6,414 nt of DNA. It comes from JAAYXU01 sp050942555. GTDB taxonomy: Bacteria; Bacillota; Clostridia; Christensenellales; UMGS416. Numbering within the stretch: the stretch's first letter is position 1; every line of letters starts with the position of its first letter. The position numbers were made by a program, and so were the translations under genes. The stretch spans positions 1-6,414 of the forward strand of contig JBMNNN010000122.1 of assembly GCA_050942555.1 (NCBI GenBank), in the 5' to 3' direction. This document shows, piece by piece, positions 1 to 6,414 of this stretch. The notes under the pieces were generated by a model. That model made no database searches, was not told where the DNA came from, and saw only the letters and a program-made list of their open reading frames with translations.

Positions 1-967
1 TCAGGTCGAACACGTCTGCGAGTACCGGCCGGTTGTTGAGCGCGCTGATCCGGTAGCGGCTGCTTGCGGTCGTGTCGTACCACCGATAGCCGTCGTATTC
101 GTTAAAGACGACGCCCCGCAGCAGAACCGGCCTTTTTGTTGCGACCCAGAGCACCTCGGTGTCGTCGGGGACGACCGCGCCGCCCAGCCGGTCGGCGTAG
201 GGCGAAAAGCCCGTCGATGAGAGCGAAAACGTGTTGCGCGGGCGGCTGAAATCGGTATAGTCCGACAGATAATCGTTGATGCGCTCGGCGCGGTCGACGA
301 GCCAGTCCCATTTCCACTGGTCGGTCGCGCGTCCAAACAGCAGCAGCCACGAGAAGACGACGATGAGCGCGGCCGTGGGAAGGGTCCATAGCGCCATCGC
401 GTCGGCGGACAGCGATTTACGGTATATCCGTTCGGTGCGCAGCTGGTGGGATTTGGCCATCAGCATGACCAGCGCGATCGCGGCCGGAATGACGGTCGGA
501 AGGATATGGTAGTGCCCGAAAAGCCATTCGGTTAAAAGAAGCGCCGCCGTAAGCACCAGGAGCGCCGGAAACGCCCCGCGCCCCCTGCCGATGAGTGTGA
601 CAACCGCCGCGGAAAGCGCCATGCACGCAAGGGCCAGCGCGGGACGGTACCGCTCCGCGACCGGGTCGCCGCCTCCGATGAACCGGAAGGTCTGCCCGAA
701 AAAGTCGGATATCGTGACCCACAGCGCGTCCTTCATGATCCACCAGAGGACGAGCAGCGTCGCCGCCGCGAGCGCAAGCCCCGCAGCCGTCGTCCGGCCG
801 GAATAAAACCATGCCGCAAAGAGCGCGGTCAGCGCCAGCGCCGATAGCGCCATGCCAGCCACCGATACCTGCAGGTACAGCGTCATGCACAGGCTCATGC
901 CCAGCGCGAATACGAGCAGCGCGAGCGGGACGAGCGCAGCAGCGAAGCGGCCAACAGCGTGCTTCAT
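1..967 (-). CDS. TgpA-like membrane transglutaminase, N-terminal part (3' end beyond window)
   Basis: An uninterrupted frame of 322 codons runs from an ATG at 967 to the left edge with no stop, so the C-terminal part is outside the window. The N-terminal half is strongly hydrophobic, with likely membrane helices near residues 8-34, 36-54, 58-77, 108-127, 131-150, 152-172 and 192-212. A soluble, probably extracytoplasmic, region begins at about 213. Residues 261-299 (LGG, then LLRGVVFNEYDGYRWYD at 282-298) match the segment that in TgpA-like (DUF3488/transglutaminase) proteins follows the helices and precedes the catalytic domain. The Cys-His-Asp catalytic core is not visible here. The start is supported by GGAGG seven bases upstream and an ATGA overlap with the DUF58 stop, which implies translational coupling. 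Known for the family: membrane-anchored transglutaminase-fold proteins encoded beside MoxR and DUF58; substrates are mostly unknown. The family call is firm in context, but catalytic activity cannot be judged. Confidence 0.85.
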   Translation of the reverse strand, partial: MKHAVGRFAAALVPLALLVFALGMSLCMTLYLQVSVAGMALSALALTALFAAWFYSGRTTAAGLALAAATLLVLWWIMKDALWVTISDFFGQTFRFIGGGDPVAERYRPALALACMALSAAVVTLIGRGRGAFPALLVLTAALLLTEWLFGHYHILPTVIPAAIALVMLMAKSHQLRTERIYRKSLSADAMALWTLPTAALIVVFSWLLLFGRATDQWKWDWLVDRAERINDYLSDYTDFSRPRNTFSLSSTGFSPYADRLGGAVVPDDTEVLWVATKRPVLLRGVVFNEYDGYRWYDTTASSRYRISALNNRPVLADVFDL

Positions 968-2178
968 CGCAGCGCCTCCGCCTTAACGGCCAGATCGTCC
1001 TGTGGCGCGATGGTCAGTACCGGTATGTCCTTGTCGCGCATTTCGCGGACCATCCTGCCCGCCTCGCTGCTCCAGCGGGCCGCAGACGAATACACCCATA
1101 TCACCGTAATCAGCACGCCCGAATGGCGCAGCAGCATCAGCGTGTCGAAAGCCGACGCGGTGATGTCCTGCGCGACGATGAAAAGACAGCCCTCGCGTCC
1201 GATGTGCTTAAGCTCCCACGTGAGCACGTCATGGAGCGGGTATTCCCCGGTAAACGCGATGTCCGACAGCAACTCGTACACCGCCGCGAAATCTCCCGGG
1301 CGGGACGCGGCCAGCTCGCGCCGGTCGGGCGCGTACGCGATGAGCCGGAACGGATACCCGCGGTCGATCACATGGTTCGCGACAGCCGTCGCGCACTCCA
1401 CCAGCATGTCCTCGAGCGCGACGCCCTCGATCCCCGGCAGACCGGTTTTCCGGGTGTCCAGGTACAGCGTTATCTGCGGCCGGCTGCTTTGCTCGTAGTC
1501 CTTGACGATGATCTCGCGATTGCGCGCCGTCAGCTTCCAGTGCACTTTTTTCAGCGGATCCCCGGCCCGGTATTTGCGCGGCTCGGCCATCTGCGTCATA
1601 TCGTCGGACACGCGCATCCGGGTGCGGACCTGCCCCTCGCTCTCGCGGACTGGCAGCGGCAGGCGCGAAAGCGGCACGATCCGGGGCCTTACCAGCAGCG
1701 TCAGCGGCCGGTGGTAGGAGAGGCGGTCGAACCGGATCGTGAAGGCGTACAGGCCGAAAAGGTCGGTGAAGCGCGCGCTGCGCAGTCCCACCGGGTAGCG
1801 CCCGCGGTAGCGGCAGCGCACCCTTCGGGTCAGCTCGTACCGCGACCGGGGGAGCACCGACACCGCGTCGGTCAGGGACGTCGAAGAAAGCCAGTTCTCG
1901 GGCAGATCGTAGGAGAGTACCACCAGAGGGAACGGGAAAAGGTAATCGTTGTGTATCTCGACGCGCAGCGTAACGTCCTTGCCCTTGATGCCCGATGAAG
2001 GCGTCAGCGTCTGCAGATAATTCAGTCTGTAGTAGGTGATAAGCGCCGTGATGAGCGAAAGCAGGACCATGCCGGCCATGATGAAGAGCGCCAGGTAATA
2101 GATTTTCTCGCCCGTATACAGCGCGGCGACCAGCAGTCCCGCTGCTATGGCCAGGAAATATGCCCTGCGTGCCCTCAT
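964..2178 (-). CDS. DUF58 family membrane protein (MoxR partner)
   Basis: A 404-residue protein. Residues 1-5 are basic (MRARR) and are followed by two adjacent hydrophobic helices at about 6-22 and 26-49, typical of DUF58 proteins. A beta-rich region follows (about 60-175). The family signature is at 203-229: YRAGDPLKKVHWKLTAR, then a basic/acidic stretch ending KDYE. After it comes a vWA-like fold beginning with strand ITLYLDTRKTG (236-246). That position carries DTRKT rather than the metal-binding DxSxS of true vWA domains, so metal coordination there is doubtful. Its role is inferred from the family: an envelope-associated partner of the MoxR ATPase encoded just upstream. The ATG at 2178 is five bases after the MoxR stop and lacks a good Shine-Dalgarno (only GGTAG, five bases away), so translation probably depends on coupling. 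I found no ATG or GTG start in frame for at least 16 codons upstream. The stop overlaps the next gene's ATG. Confidence 0.92.
   Translation of the reverse strand: MRARRAYFLAIAAGLLVAALYTGEKIYYLALFIMAGMVLLSLITALITYYRLNYLQTLTPSSGIKGKDVTLRVEIHNDYLFPFPLVVLSYDLPENWLSSTSLTDAVSVLPRSRYELTRRVRCRYRGRYPVGLRSARFTDLFGLYAFTIRFDRLSYHRPLTLLVRPRIVPLSRLPLPVRESEGQVRTRMRVSDDMTQMAEPRKYRAGDPLKKVHWKLTARNREIIVKDYEQSSRPQITLYLDTRKTGLPGIEGVALEDMLVECATAVANHVIDRGYPFRLIAYAPDRRELAASRPGDFAAVYELLSDIAFTGEYPLHDVLTWELKHIGREGCLFIVAQDITASAFDTLMLLRHSGVLITVIWVYSSAARWSSEAGRMVREMRDKDIPVLTIAPQDDLAVKAEALR
975..979 (-). promoter_or_regulatory. Ribosome binding site of the TgpA-like gene
   Basis: GGAGG on the minus strand lies inside the last codons of the DUF58 gene, seven bases before the ATG at 967. 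Spacing and sequence are near ideal. With the ATGA stop/start overlap it fixes the start and suggests coupled translation with DUF58. Confidence 0.8.
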
Positions 2179-2183
2179 ACGCG

Positions 2184-3128
2184 CTACCGGTAGCTGGCCG
2201 GCACGTCGGTCATGGCCATGACCGACTGGATGACCCGCTCGGCGGTCATGTCCCGGATGCGTGCCTCAGGCCGCACCATCAGCCGGTGGGCCAGTACCGG
2301 CACGCATACCTTCTGCACATCGTCGGGTATCACGTAATCCCGCCCCGCGATGAAGGCCGCGCCCTGCGAGGCCCGCATCAGATACAGCGCGCCCCGGGGG
2401 CTGACCCCCAGCGACACGTGCTCGTGGACCCGGGTGCGCGCGGTAAGGCTCGCGATATATTCCTTGATGGGCGGCGCGCAGTGCACCGCCCGCGTGTGCT
2501 CGATGAGCTGCGCGATCTCGTCGGCGCTCGTGACCGGCTCAAGCGTCTCGCGGGGGTCGTCATGGGCGTAGCGGGTCAGTATGTCGATCTGCTGGGACAG
2601 CGTCGGGTAGCCGATCGACACGCGCATCAGGAAGCGGTCGAGCTGCGCCTCCGGCAGCGGATAGGTGCCTATGTACTCGACCGGGTTCTGCGTGGCCAGC
2701 ACGAGGAACGGCCGTGGGACCGGCCGCGTGACGCCGTCCACGGTAACCTGCCGCTCCTCCATGACTTCGAGCAGGCTCGACTGGGTTTTAGGCGATGTGC
2801 GGTTGATCTCGTCGGCCAGCACGATCTGGCTCATGACCATGCCGGGCCGGTATTCAAACGCCCCGGTCTTAAGGTCCGGGACCGAAAAGCCGGTGATGTC
2901 CGATGGCAGCACGTCGGGCGTAAACTGTATGCGGCGGTAGCTGCACCCGACCGAGCGGGCCAGGGCCGAGGCGAGCGTTGTTTTTCCCACGCCCGGCACG
3001 TCCTCGATGAGCACGTGCCCCTCGCACAGGAGCGCGACGAGCATGAGCTCTATCACATCGTCCTTTCCGACGATGACCTTCTGCACGTTCTGCTTAATTT
3101 CCTGAACCAGCCGGGGAATATCGCGCAT
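2184..3128 (-). CDS. MoxR-type AAA+ ATPase
   Basis: A 314-residue AAA+ ATPase of the MoxR family, usual length. Numbering from the ATG at 3128: Walker A EDVPGVGKT at 42-50, Walker B IVLADEINR at 102-110, sensor 1 ATQNP at 145-149, the LDRF arginine at 165, and sensor 2 SPRG with Arg 245. A helical lid domain follows to the C terminus. All ATPase residues expected of an active enzyme are present. MoxR proteins are thought to act as chaperone-like remodelling ATPases for vWA or DUF58 partners, and the next two genes fit that. Start choice: an upstream in-frame ATG at 3149 would add seven residues (MEKRDPL) but has no Shine-Dalgarno, whereas AAAGAGGG sits eight bases before the ATG at 3128. It is probably first in its transcript, with a promoter candidate directly upstream. 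Confidence 0.95.
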   Translation of the reverse strand: MRDIPRLVQEIKQNVQKVIVGKDDVIELMLVALLCEGHVLIEDVPGVGKTTLASALARSVGCSYRRIQFTPDVLPSDITGFSVPDLKTGAFEYRPGMVMSQIVLADEINRTSPKTQSSLLEVMEERQVTVDGVTRPVPRPFLVLATQNPVEYIGTYPLPEAQLDRFLMRVSIGYPTLSQQIDILTRYAHDDPRETLEPVTSADEIAQLIEHTRAVHCAPPIKEYIASLTARTRVHEHVSLGVSPRGALYLMRASQGAAFIAGRDYVIPDDVQKVCVPVLAHRLMVRPEARIRDMTAERVIQSVMAMTDVPASYR

Positions 3129-3136
3129 GAGCGGGT

Positions 3137-3144
3137 CCCTCTTT
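3137..3144 (-). promoter_or_regulatory. Ribosome binding site that decides the MoxR start
   Basis: AAAGAGGG on the minus strand lies eight bases upstream of the ATG at 3128 and inside the seven-codon extension that the longer start at 3149 would require. No comparable purine-rich site precedes 3149, so the shorter product is preferred. Confidence 0.7.
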
Positions 3145-3163
3145 TCCATTCGTATACACGGCT

Positions 3164-3192
3164 ATCATATAATAAATGGCTGATCAGCACAA
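3164..3192 (-). promoter_or_regulatory. Candidate sigma-70-type promoter of the MoxR/DUF58/TgpA cassette
   Basis: On the minus strand TTGTGC (3192-3187) and TATGAT (3169-3164) are separated by 17 bases. The -10 element differs from TATAAT at one position. The -35 keeps the TTG core only. The surrounding stretch 3161-3177 is AT-rich, in sharp contrast to the GC-rich window. Initiation about seven bases downstream, near 3157, would leave a leader of roughly 29 bases before the ATG at 3128 and only about 8 before the ATG at 3149, in agreement with the RBS-based start. The site lies in the only sizeable gap (3150-3218). It is a prediction from sequence only. Confidence 0.5.
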
Positions 3193-3218
3193 GACCCGCG
3201 GAGCGCCTGTGGGGCGCA

Positions 3219-4396
3219 TCAATCCTTCGCTTTTTGCCGCAATCTCCCGAGTACTGCGGCGAATCCCGCGCTGAAAAGCGCGAACGCCGGTACGAGCAAC
3301 ATGCCCATCGCGATCCCCATCCGGTCGGCAGCCCGGCCCACAACGAGCTGCAATCCCATATTCGCAAGGCCGTTAAGTGCGGTGACAAGGCCGATCGCCG
3401 AGCCGGTTTGCGCGGGAAATATGCGGCTGACCGCGGTAACCGTGACAGGAAATGCCGGAGCCAGCGTAAAAGCCATGACGAGAAAAAGCGGGGCGCCCCC
3501 CGGCAGCAGACACGCGGCCGCGCCCGACAGAGCGGTGAAGCCCATCGATATCAACAGCAGCCGGATATATCCGATCCGCTCGGCCACCCATCCCAGCGCC
3601 AGCCGCCCCAGCGTAAAGGAAATGAGAAAGGCCGTCAGGATGAGGGAAGCGTTTTTATGGTTCATGCCCTTCCCCTGCTGCAGGTAAGCCACCAGCCACG
3701 ACGTCGCGCCCACCTCGGTGGCGACCGCGAATGTAAGAAGTCCGGCCATAATCCAGATCTCGGGCCGCGCAAACAGCGCGAAAGGCCCGCGCGCCCCGGC
3801 AGAGGCGGGCCGCGGCGCCGCCTGATCGGGCAGGCGCACCATCGCCGCCAGCATACACACGAGAACCGGTATTGCCCCGCTTAATGCCAGCACAGCCGCC
3901 CAGCCCCATCCCAGTCCCAGCGCCTGCCCGGCGTACAGCGCGCCAAGCGACGATCCGACGCCGAAAAACAGATGCATCAGGCTCATGAGCGCCGCCGGGC
4001 GCGCGCTGCGCAGCCGTATGAGCTGGCTGTTCGCGCCGGCCTCCATCATGCCAAACCCGAACTTGATGCCGAAAAAGCCGACGGCGGTCACCGCGTACCG
4101 GCCCAGGAGCGGCAGCGCAGTCGCTCCGGCCGCCGCCAGCAGGCCCGCGATAAAGGAAAGCCGCGCCGAAACCCGGTCGGATATCGGCCGCCCAGGAATA
4201 CGCCCAGCGTATACCCCGCCGAAAGAAGCGTGACGAGCAGCGACAGCGCCGTGTAGCTCACGCCCAGATCCTCTCCGATGTGCGGAAGCACAGGCCCTGT
4301 CACAGCGTTCGTCAGCCCGTACGATAAGAACCCGCTGAATAAAACCGCCAGCGCCGCAATGCGGCGCCGGCGGCCTGTCTCATCAATCTTCCGCAT
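3219..4396 (-). pseudogene. MFS permease (FucP-like) with a single-base frameshift in motif A
   Basis: The first frame starts at the ATG at 4396 (MRKIDETGRRRR, then TM1) and reads well through TM2 to GG at residue 70. It then turns into arginine-rich nonsense and stops at 4088-4090. A second frame continues from about 4184 as ISDRVSARLS, the expected rest of the motif A loop GGRxSDRxxxR, and runs to the stop at 3219. One missing base at 4184-4186 explains the break. Restored, the protein is about 392 residues, normal for an MFS permease. Later landmarks in restored numbering: FGFGMMEAGANS (113-124) and LMHLFFGVGSSLG (140-152), which recall fucose-permease-like members, and the second-half motif A copy GWVAERIG (269-276). 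Substrate is unknown. It follows gcvPB by 44 bases and could be read through from it. No strong Shine-Dalgarno precedes 4396. Apart from the break the coding sequence looks intact, so a sequencing error or very recent mutation is likely. Confidence 0.85.
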
Positions 4397-4440
4397 ACGG
4401 TATGATTCGACGATACCCCGTGCGGTCCCTTCCGGATGCT

Positions 4441-5904
4441 TTAGTCCCCGCCCCCGAACGAATAGCGCACGACCGGGTGGCGGGCCGCCTCTACCTCGTT
4501 CAGGCGTCCCACGGGCGTTGTACGGGGCGCTTCATGCAGCGCCGCCGGATCGCGCCGGGCGGTTTCCACGATCTCGCCAATAACGCGGATGGCATCGTTG
4601 AGCGTTTCGGGCGATTCGGTCTCGGTGGGCTCGATCATGAGCGCCTCGGCGACGATGAGCGGGAAATACATCGTGGGCGGGTGCATTCCATGATCCAGCA
4701 TGGCCTTGGATATATCGAGCGCGGAGCAGCCCGTCTGCTCGCGCAGCGCCCGGGCCGACAGCACAAATTCGTGCATGCACGGGCCCTCGTAGGGCAGCTC
4801 GAGTACGCCCCGCAGCGCGTTCATCATATAGTTGGCGTGAAGTACCGCGCACTCCGACGCCTCCCGGAGCCCGTCTGCCCCCAGCGACAATATATAGGCG
4901 TACGCCTTGACAAGCACCGCGAAGTTGCCGTAGAACCCGGTGACCCGCCCGATTGAGCGGGGCGGCTCGGCCAGACTATATGCGTCCCCCTCTTTCCGGA
5001 CGACCGGCCCGGGAAGATAGTCCGTCAGATGCGCCCTGCAGCCCACCGGGCCGCTGCCCGGTCCGCCCCCGCCATGGGGCGTACCGAACGTCTTGTGCAG
5101 ATTGATATGCACGACGTCAAATCCCATATCGCCGGGCCGCACAAGGCCCATGATCGCGTTCAGGTTGGCGCCGTCGTAGTAGAGCAGCCCGCCCGCGCCG
5201 TGCACGATGGCAGCGATATCGCCGATGCGGCGTTCAAACAGCCCCAGCGTGTTCGGGTTGGTCAGCATGAGCCCTGCGGTGTCGGGCCCGGCAAGGCGCC
5301 GCAGCGCATCGATGTCCACGCCTCCGTCGGGAGCCGAGGGCACCGGCTGCACGCGGTACCCGGCCAGCGCCGCGCTGGCGGGATTCGTGCCGTGGGCCGA
5401 GTCGGGCACCAGTATCGTGGTGCGGGCCGCGTCGCCCCGGCTCTCGTGCCAGGCCCGGATCATCAGCAGCCCGGTCCATTCCCCGTGCGCTCCGGCAGCC
5501 GGGGCCAGCGTGAACGCGTCCATGCCCGTAATCTCACACAGCGCGCCCGACAGCCCGTGCATGAGCGCAAGACAGCCTTGGCTGGCCGCATCCCCCGCAA
5601 GCGGATGAATATCGGTGAAGCCCGGAAGCGCCACCAGCTCTTCGTTAAGCCGCGGATTGTACTTCATCGTGCACGAGCCCAGCGGATAGAACCCGTTGTC
5701 CACGCCGAATGAGCGGCGGCTCAGCGCCGTGTAGTGGCGGACCACATCGACCTCGGCCATTTCGGGAAGGCGAGGGGGCCGCGCGCGCAGCGCGCCCGCC
5801 GGGAGCAGCGACGCGGCATAGCCCGGCGGCACGTCGGCCGACGGAGGCGCGGAGCATCGGCGTCCCGGGCGGCTTTTCTCAAAGCTCAGTTTCATATCGT
5901 TCAT
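4441..5904 (-). CDS. gcvPB: Glycine dehydrogenase (decarboxylating) subunit 2, P-protein beta subunit
   Basis: A 487-residue protein, usual length for GcvPB. With GcvPA it forms the PLP-dependent P-protein of the glycine cleavage system, which decarboxylates glycine and passes the aminomethyl group to the lipoyl arm of GcvH. Visible hallmarks: N-terminal MKLSFEKSRPGRR (4-16), NGFYPLGSCTMKYNPRLNE (70-88), the substrate/cofactor region PDSAHGTNPAS (167-177), YYDGANLNAI (242-251), and the PLP-lysine segment LHKTFGTPHGGGGPG (269-283) with Lys 271 as the expected Schiff-base lysine. All are intact. Start choice: the ATG at 5904 overlaps the gcvPA stop as ATGA and has GGAGG seven bases upstream. 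A frame open to 5973 adds an arginine-rich, non-conserved leader that is the overlapped gcvPA end read in another frame. A third ATG at 5895 lacks the better spacing. It is coupled to gcvPA; the cytosolic complex is presumably expressed with upstream gcv genes. Confidence 0.97.
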   Translation of the reverse strand: MNDMKLSFEKSRPGRRCSAPPSADVPPGYAASLLPAGALRARPPRLPEMAEVDVVRHYTALSRRSFGVDNGFYPLGSCTMKYNPRLNEELVALPGFTDIHPLAGDAASQGCLALMHGLSGALCEITGMDAFTLAPAAGAHGEWTGLLMIRAWHESRGDAARTTILVPDSAHGTNPASAALAGYRVQPVPSAPDGGVDIDALRRLAGPDTAGLMLTNPNTLGLFERRIGDIAAIVHGAGGLLYYDGANLNAIMGLVRPGDMGFDVVHINLHKTFGTPHGGGGPGSGPVGCRAHLTDYLPGPVVRKEGDAYSLAEPPRSIGRVTGFYGNFAVLVKAYAYILSLGADGLREASECAVLHANYMMNALRGVLELPYEGPCMHEFVLSARALREQTGCSALDISKAMLDHGMHPPTMYFPLIVAEALMIEPTETESPETLNDAIRVIGEIVETARRDPAALHEAPRTTPVGRLNEVEAARHPVVRYSFGGGD

Positions 5905-6414
5905 CGGTTTGCCTCCGCGGCGATGGCCGCCGCGCGCGCGATCTGCGCGCTTGTGTTCATCTCGGTGGCGCACCAGAGCGCTGTATGCTCCGAAAGAGGC
6001 AGACCGCCCAATATGCCCTGCCGGCTGAGCGCCGCCAAGAGCGGCGCGACCGGCCGCTCGTGGCGCGTCACGAACTCATGGAAGAACGGCGCGTCGCATG
6101 CGAGCGCGATGCCCGGGACCCGCGTGAGCGCTTCCGCCAGTTCGTGGGCGCGCAAAAGGCACCGCTCCGCCGTTTCCCGCAGCCCCTGCGGCCCCATCGC
6201 CGTCAGGTAGACCGCCGCCGTGAGCGCGTTGTGGGCCTCGTTGGAGCATATGTTGCTTCCGGCCTTCTCCCGGCGGATATGCTGCTCACGCGCCTGCAGC
6301 GTCAGCACATATCCCCGCCTGCCCGCGCTGTCGGTGGTCTGGCCCACGATGCGGCCCGGCAGCTTTCGCATAAGCGGCGAGCGGCAGGCCATGAAGCCCA
6401 GATACGGGCCGCCG
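5901..6414 (-). CDS. gcvPA: Glycine dehydrogenase (decarboxylating) subunit 1, P-protein alpha subunit (C-terminal part)
   Basis: The frame is open to the right edge, so only about 170 C-terminal residues of a protein normally near 450 are present. The visible part begins GGPYLGFMACR and continues with GRIVGQTTD, GRRGYVLTLQAREQHIRREK and NICSNEA, a run highly typical of GcvPA. Together with GcvPB it makes up the glycine decarboxylase P-protein; the PLP lysine is in the beta subunit. The ATG at 6392 is an internal methionine, not the start, because conserved family sequence continues upstream of it. The stop at 5901-5903 overlaps the gcvPB ATG. The truncation comes from the window boundary, not from the gene. 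Confidence 0.96.
   Translation of the reverse strand, partial: GGPYLGFMACRSPLMRKLPGRIVGQTTDSAGRRGYVLTLQAREQHIRREKAGSNICSNEAHNALTAAVYLTAMGPQGLRETAERCLLRAHELAEALTRVPGIALACDAPFFHEFVTRHERPVAPLLAALSRQGILGGLPLSEHTALWCATEMNTSAQIARAAAIAAEANR
5912..5916 (-). promoter_or_regulatory. Ribosome binding site of gcvPB
   Basis: GGAGG on the minus strand within the last codons of gcvPA, seven bases before the ATG at 5904. It selects that start over the longer frame (5973) and the internal ATG at 5895. Confidence 0.8.

Noticed and set aside
811..1998. Long open frame of 395 codons on the plus strand
   Set aside because: It is antisense to DUF58 and the TgpA-like gene, with low-complexity Arg/His/Ala-rich translation and no domain. 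The minus-strand frames carry clear family motifs.
3203..3217. Inverted repeat GCGCC/GGCGC just after the MFS stop as a terminator
   Set aside because: It has only five pairs with no following U run on the minus strand, and such repeats are common in GC-rich DNA.
3267..3282. CGCGCT-GAAA-AGCGCG hairpin
   Set aside because: It lies inside the MFS coding region. The GAAA tetraloop occurs only in the plus-strand RNA, where no gene is supported, and there is no U tract on either strand.
2160..3884. Long open frame of 574 codons on the plus strand
   Set aside because: It runs antisense across MoxR, the promoter gap and the MFS gene. Its translation is rich in Arg, His and Gln with no recognisable domain, typical of a mirror frame of GC-rich coding sequence.
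4088..4091. GTGA stop/start overlap that could make the MFS gene two coupled genes
   Set aside because: The first frame is already nonsense after residue 71, and the second would start inside the protein after three helices. A frameshift explains both halves better than a genuine split gene.
4394..4417. Small inverted repeats around the MFS start (CATAC/GTATG and GGTAT/ATACC)
   Set aside because: They have five-base arms only, overlap each other, and could be chance. There is not enough to call an operator or hairpin.
5029..5712. Plus-strand frame opposite gcvPB
   Set aside because: It is a mirror of highly conserved gcvPB codons, and its translation resembles no protein family.
1..6414. 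tRNA, rRNA, CRISPR arrays, insertion sequences, riboswitches
   Set aside because: The window is almost fully covered by minus-strand coding sequence. I saw no direct-repeat arrays, terminal inverted repeats with transposase, or RNA-gene-like segments in the two short gaps (3150-3218 and 4397-4440). A glycine riboswitch, if present, would be upstream of the gcv genes outside the window.

Overview
The window is a GC-rich bacterial chromosome segment. Every gene I can support lies on the minus strand, so transcription runs from the right end of the window to the left. The split two-subunit glycine dehydrogenase (separate gcvPA and gcvPB), the MoxR/DUF58/transglutaminase cassette and strong GGAGG-type ribosome binding sites best fit a GC-rich member of the Bacillota (Clostridia-like). 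This assignment is inference, because split P-proteins also occur in other lineages. There are no mobile elements, RNA genes or CRISPR arrays, and no gene-free stretch exceeds 70 bases.

Right part (6414 down to 4441): the 3' end of gcvPA and the whole of gcvPB. Together they encode the P-protein of the glycine cleavage system. The two genes overlap by ATGA, and gcvPB has a well-placed GGAGG. The rest of gcvPA, and probably gcvH and gcvT, lie beyond the right edge.

Middle (4396 to 3219): a 12-TM-type MFS permease gene with a single-base frameshift inside the motif A loop between TM2 and TM3. Adding one base near 4185 restores a normal-looking protein of about 392 residues. It is therefore a recent pseudogene, a sequencing error, or less likely recoded. 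It starts 44 bases after gcvPB and may share its transcript.

Left part (3192 to 1): a promoter-like sequence in the 69-base gap, then three tightly packed genes: a MoxR-type AAA+ ATPase, a DUF58 membrane protein with two N-terminal helices, and a TgpA-like multi-spanning protein with the start of a transglutaminase-type ectodomain, cut by the left edge. This is a widespread conserved cassette, thought to couple a MoxR chaperone to a vWA-like partner and a membrane-anchored transglutaminase at the cell envelope. Its substrate here is unknown.

I found no previously undescribed system. The points most worth a second look are the frameshift in MFS motif A and a perfect 22-bp palindrome, followed by a 12-bp palindrome, at the MoxR/DUF58 junction just ahead of a start codon that lacks a clear Shine-Dalgarno sequence.
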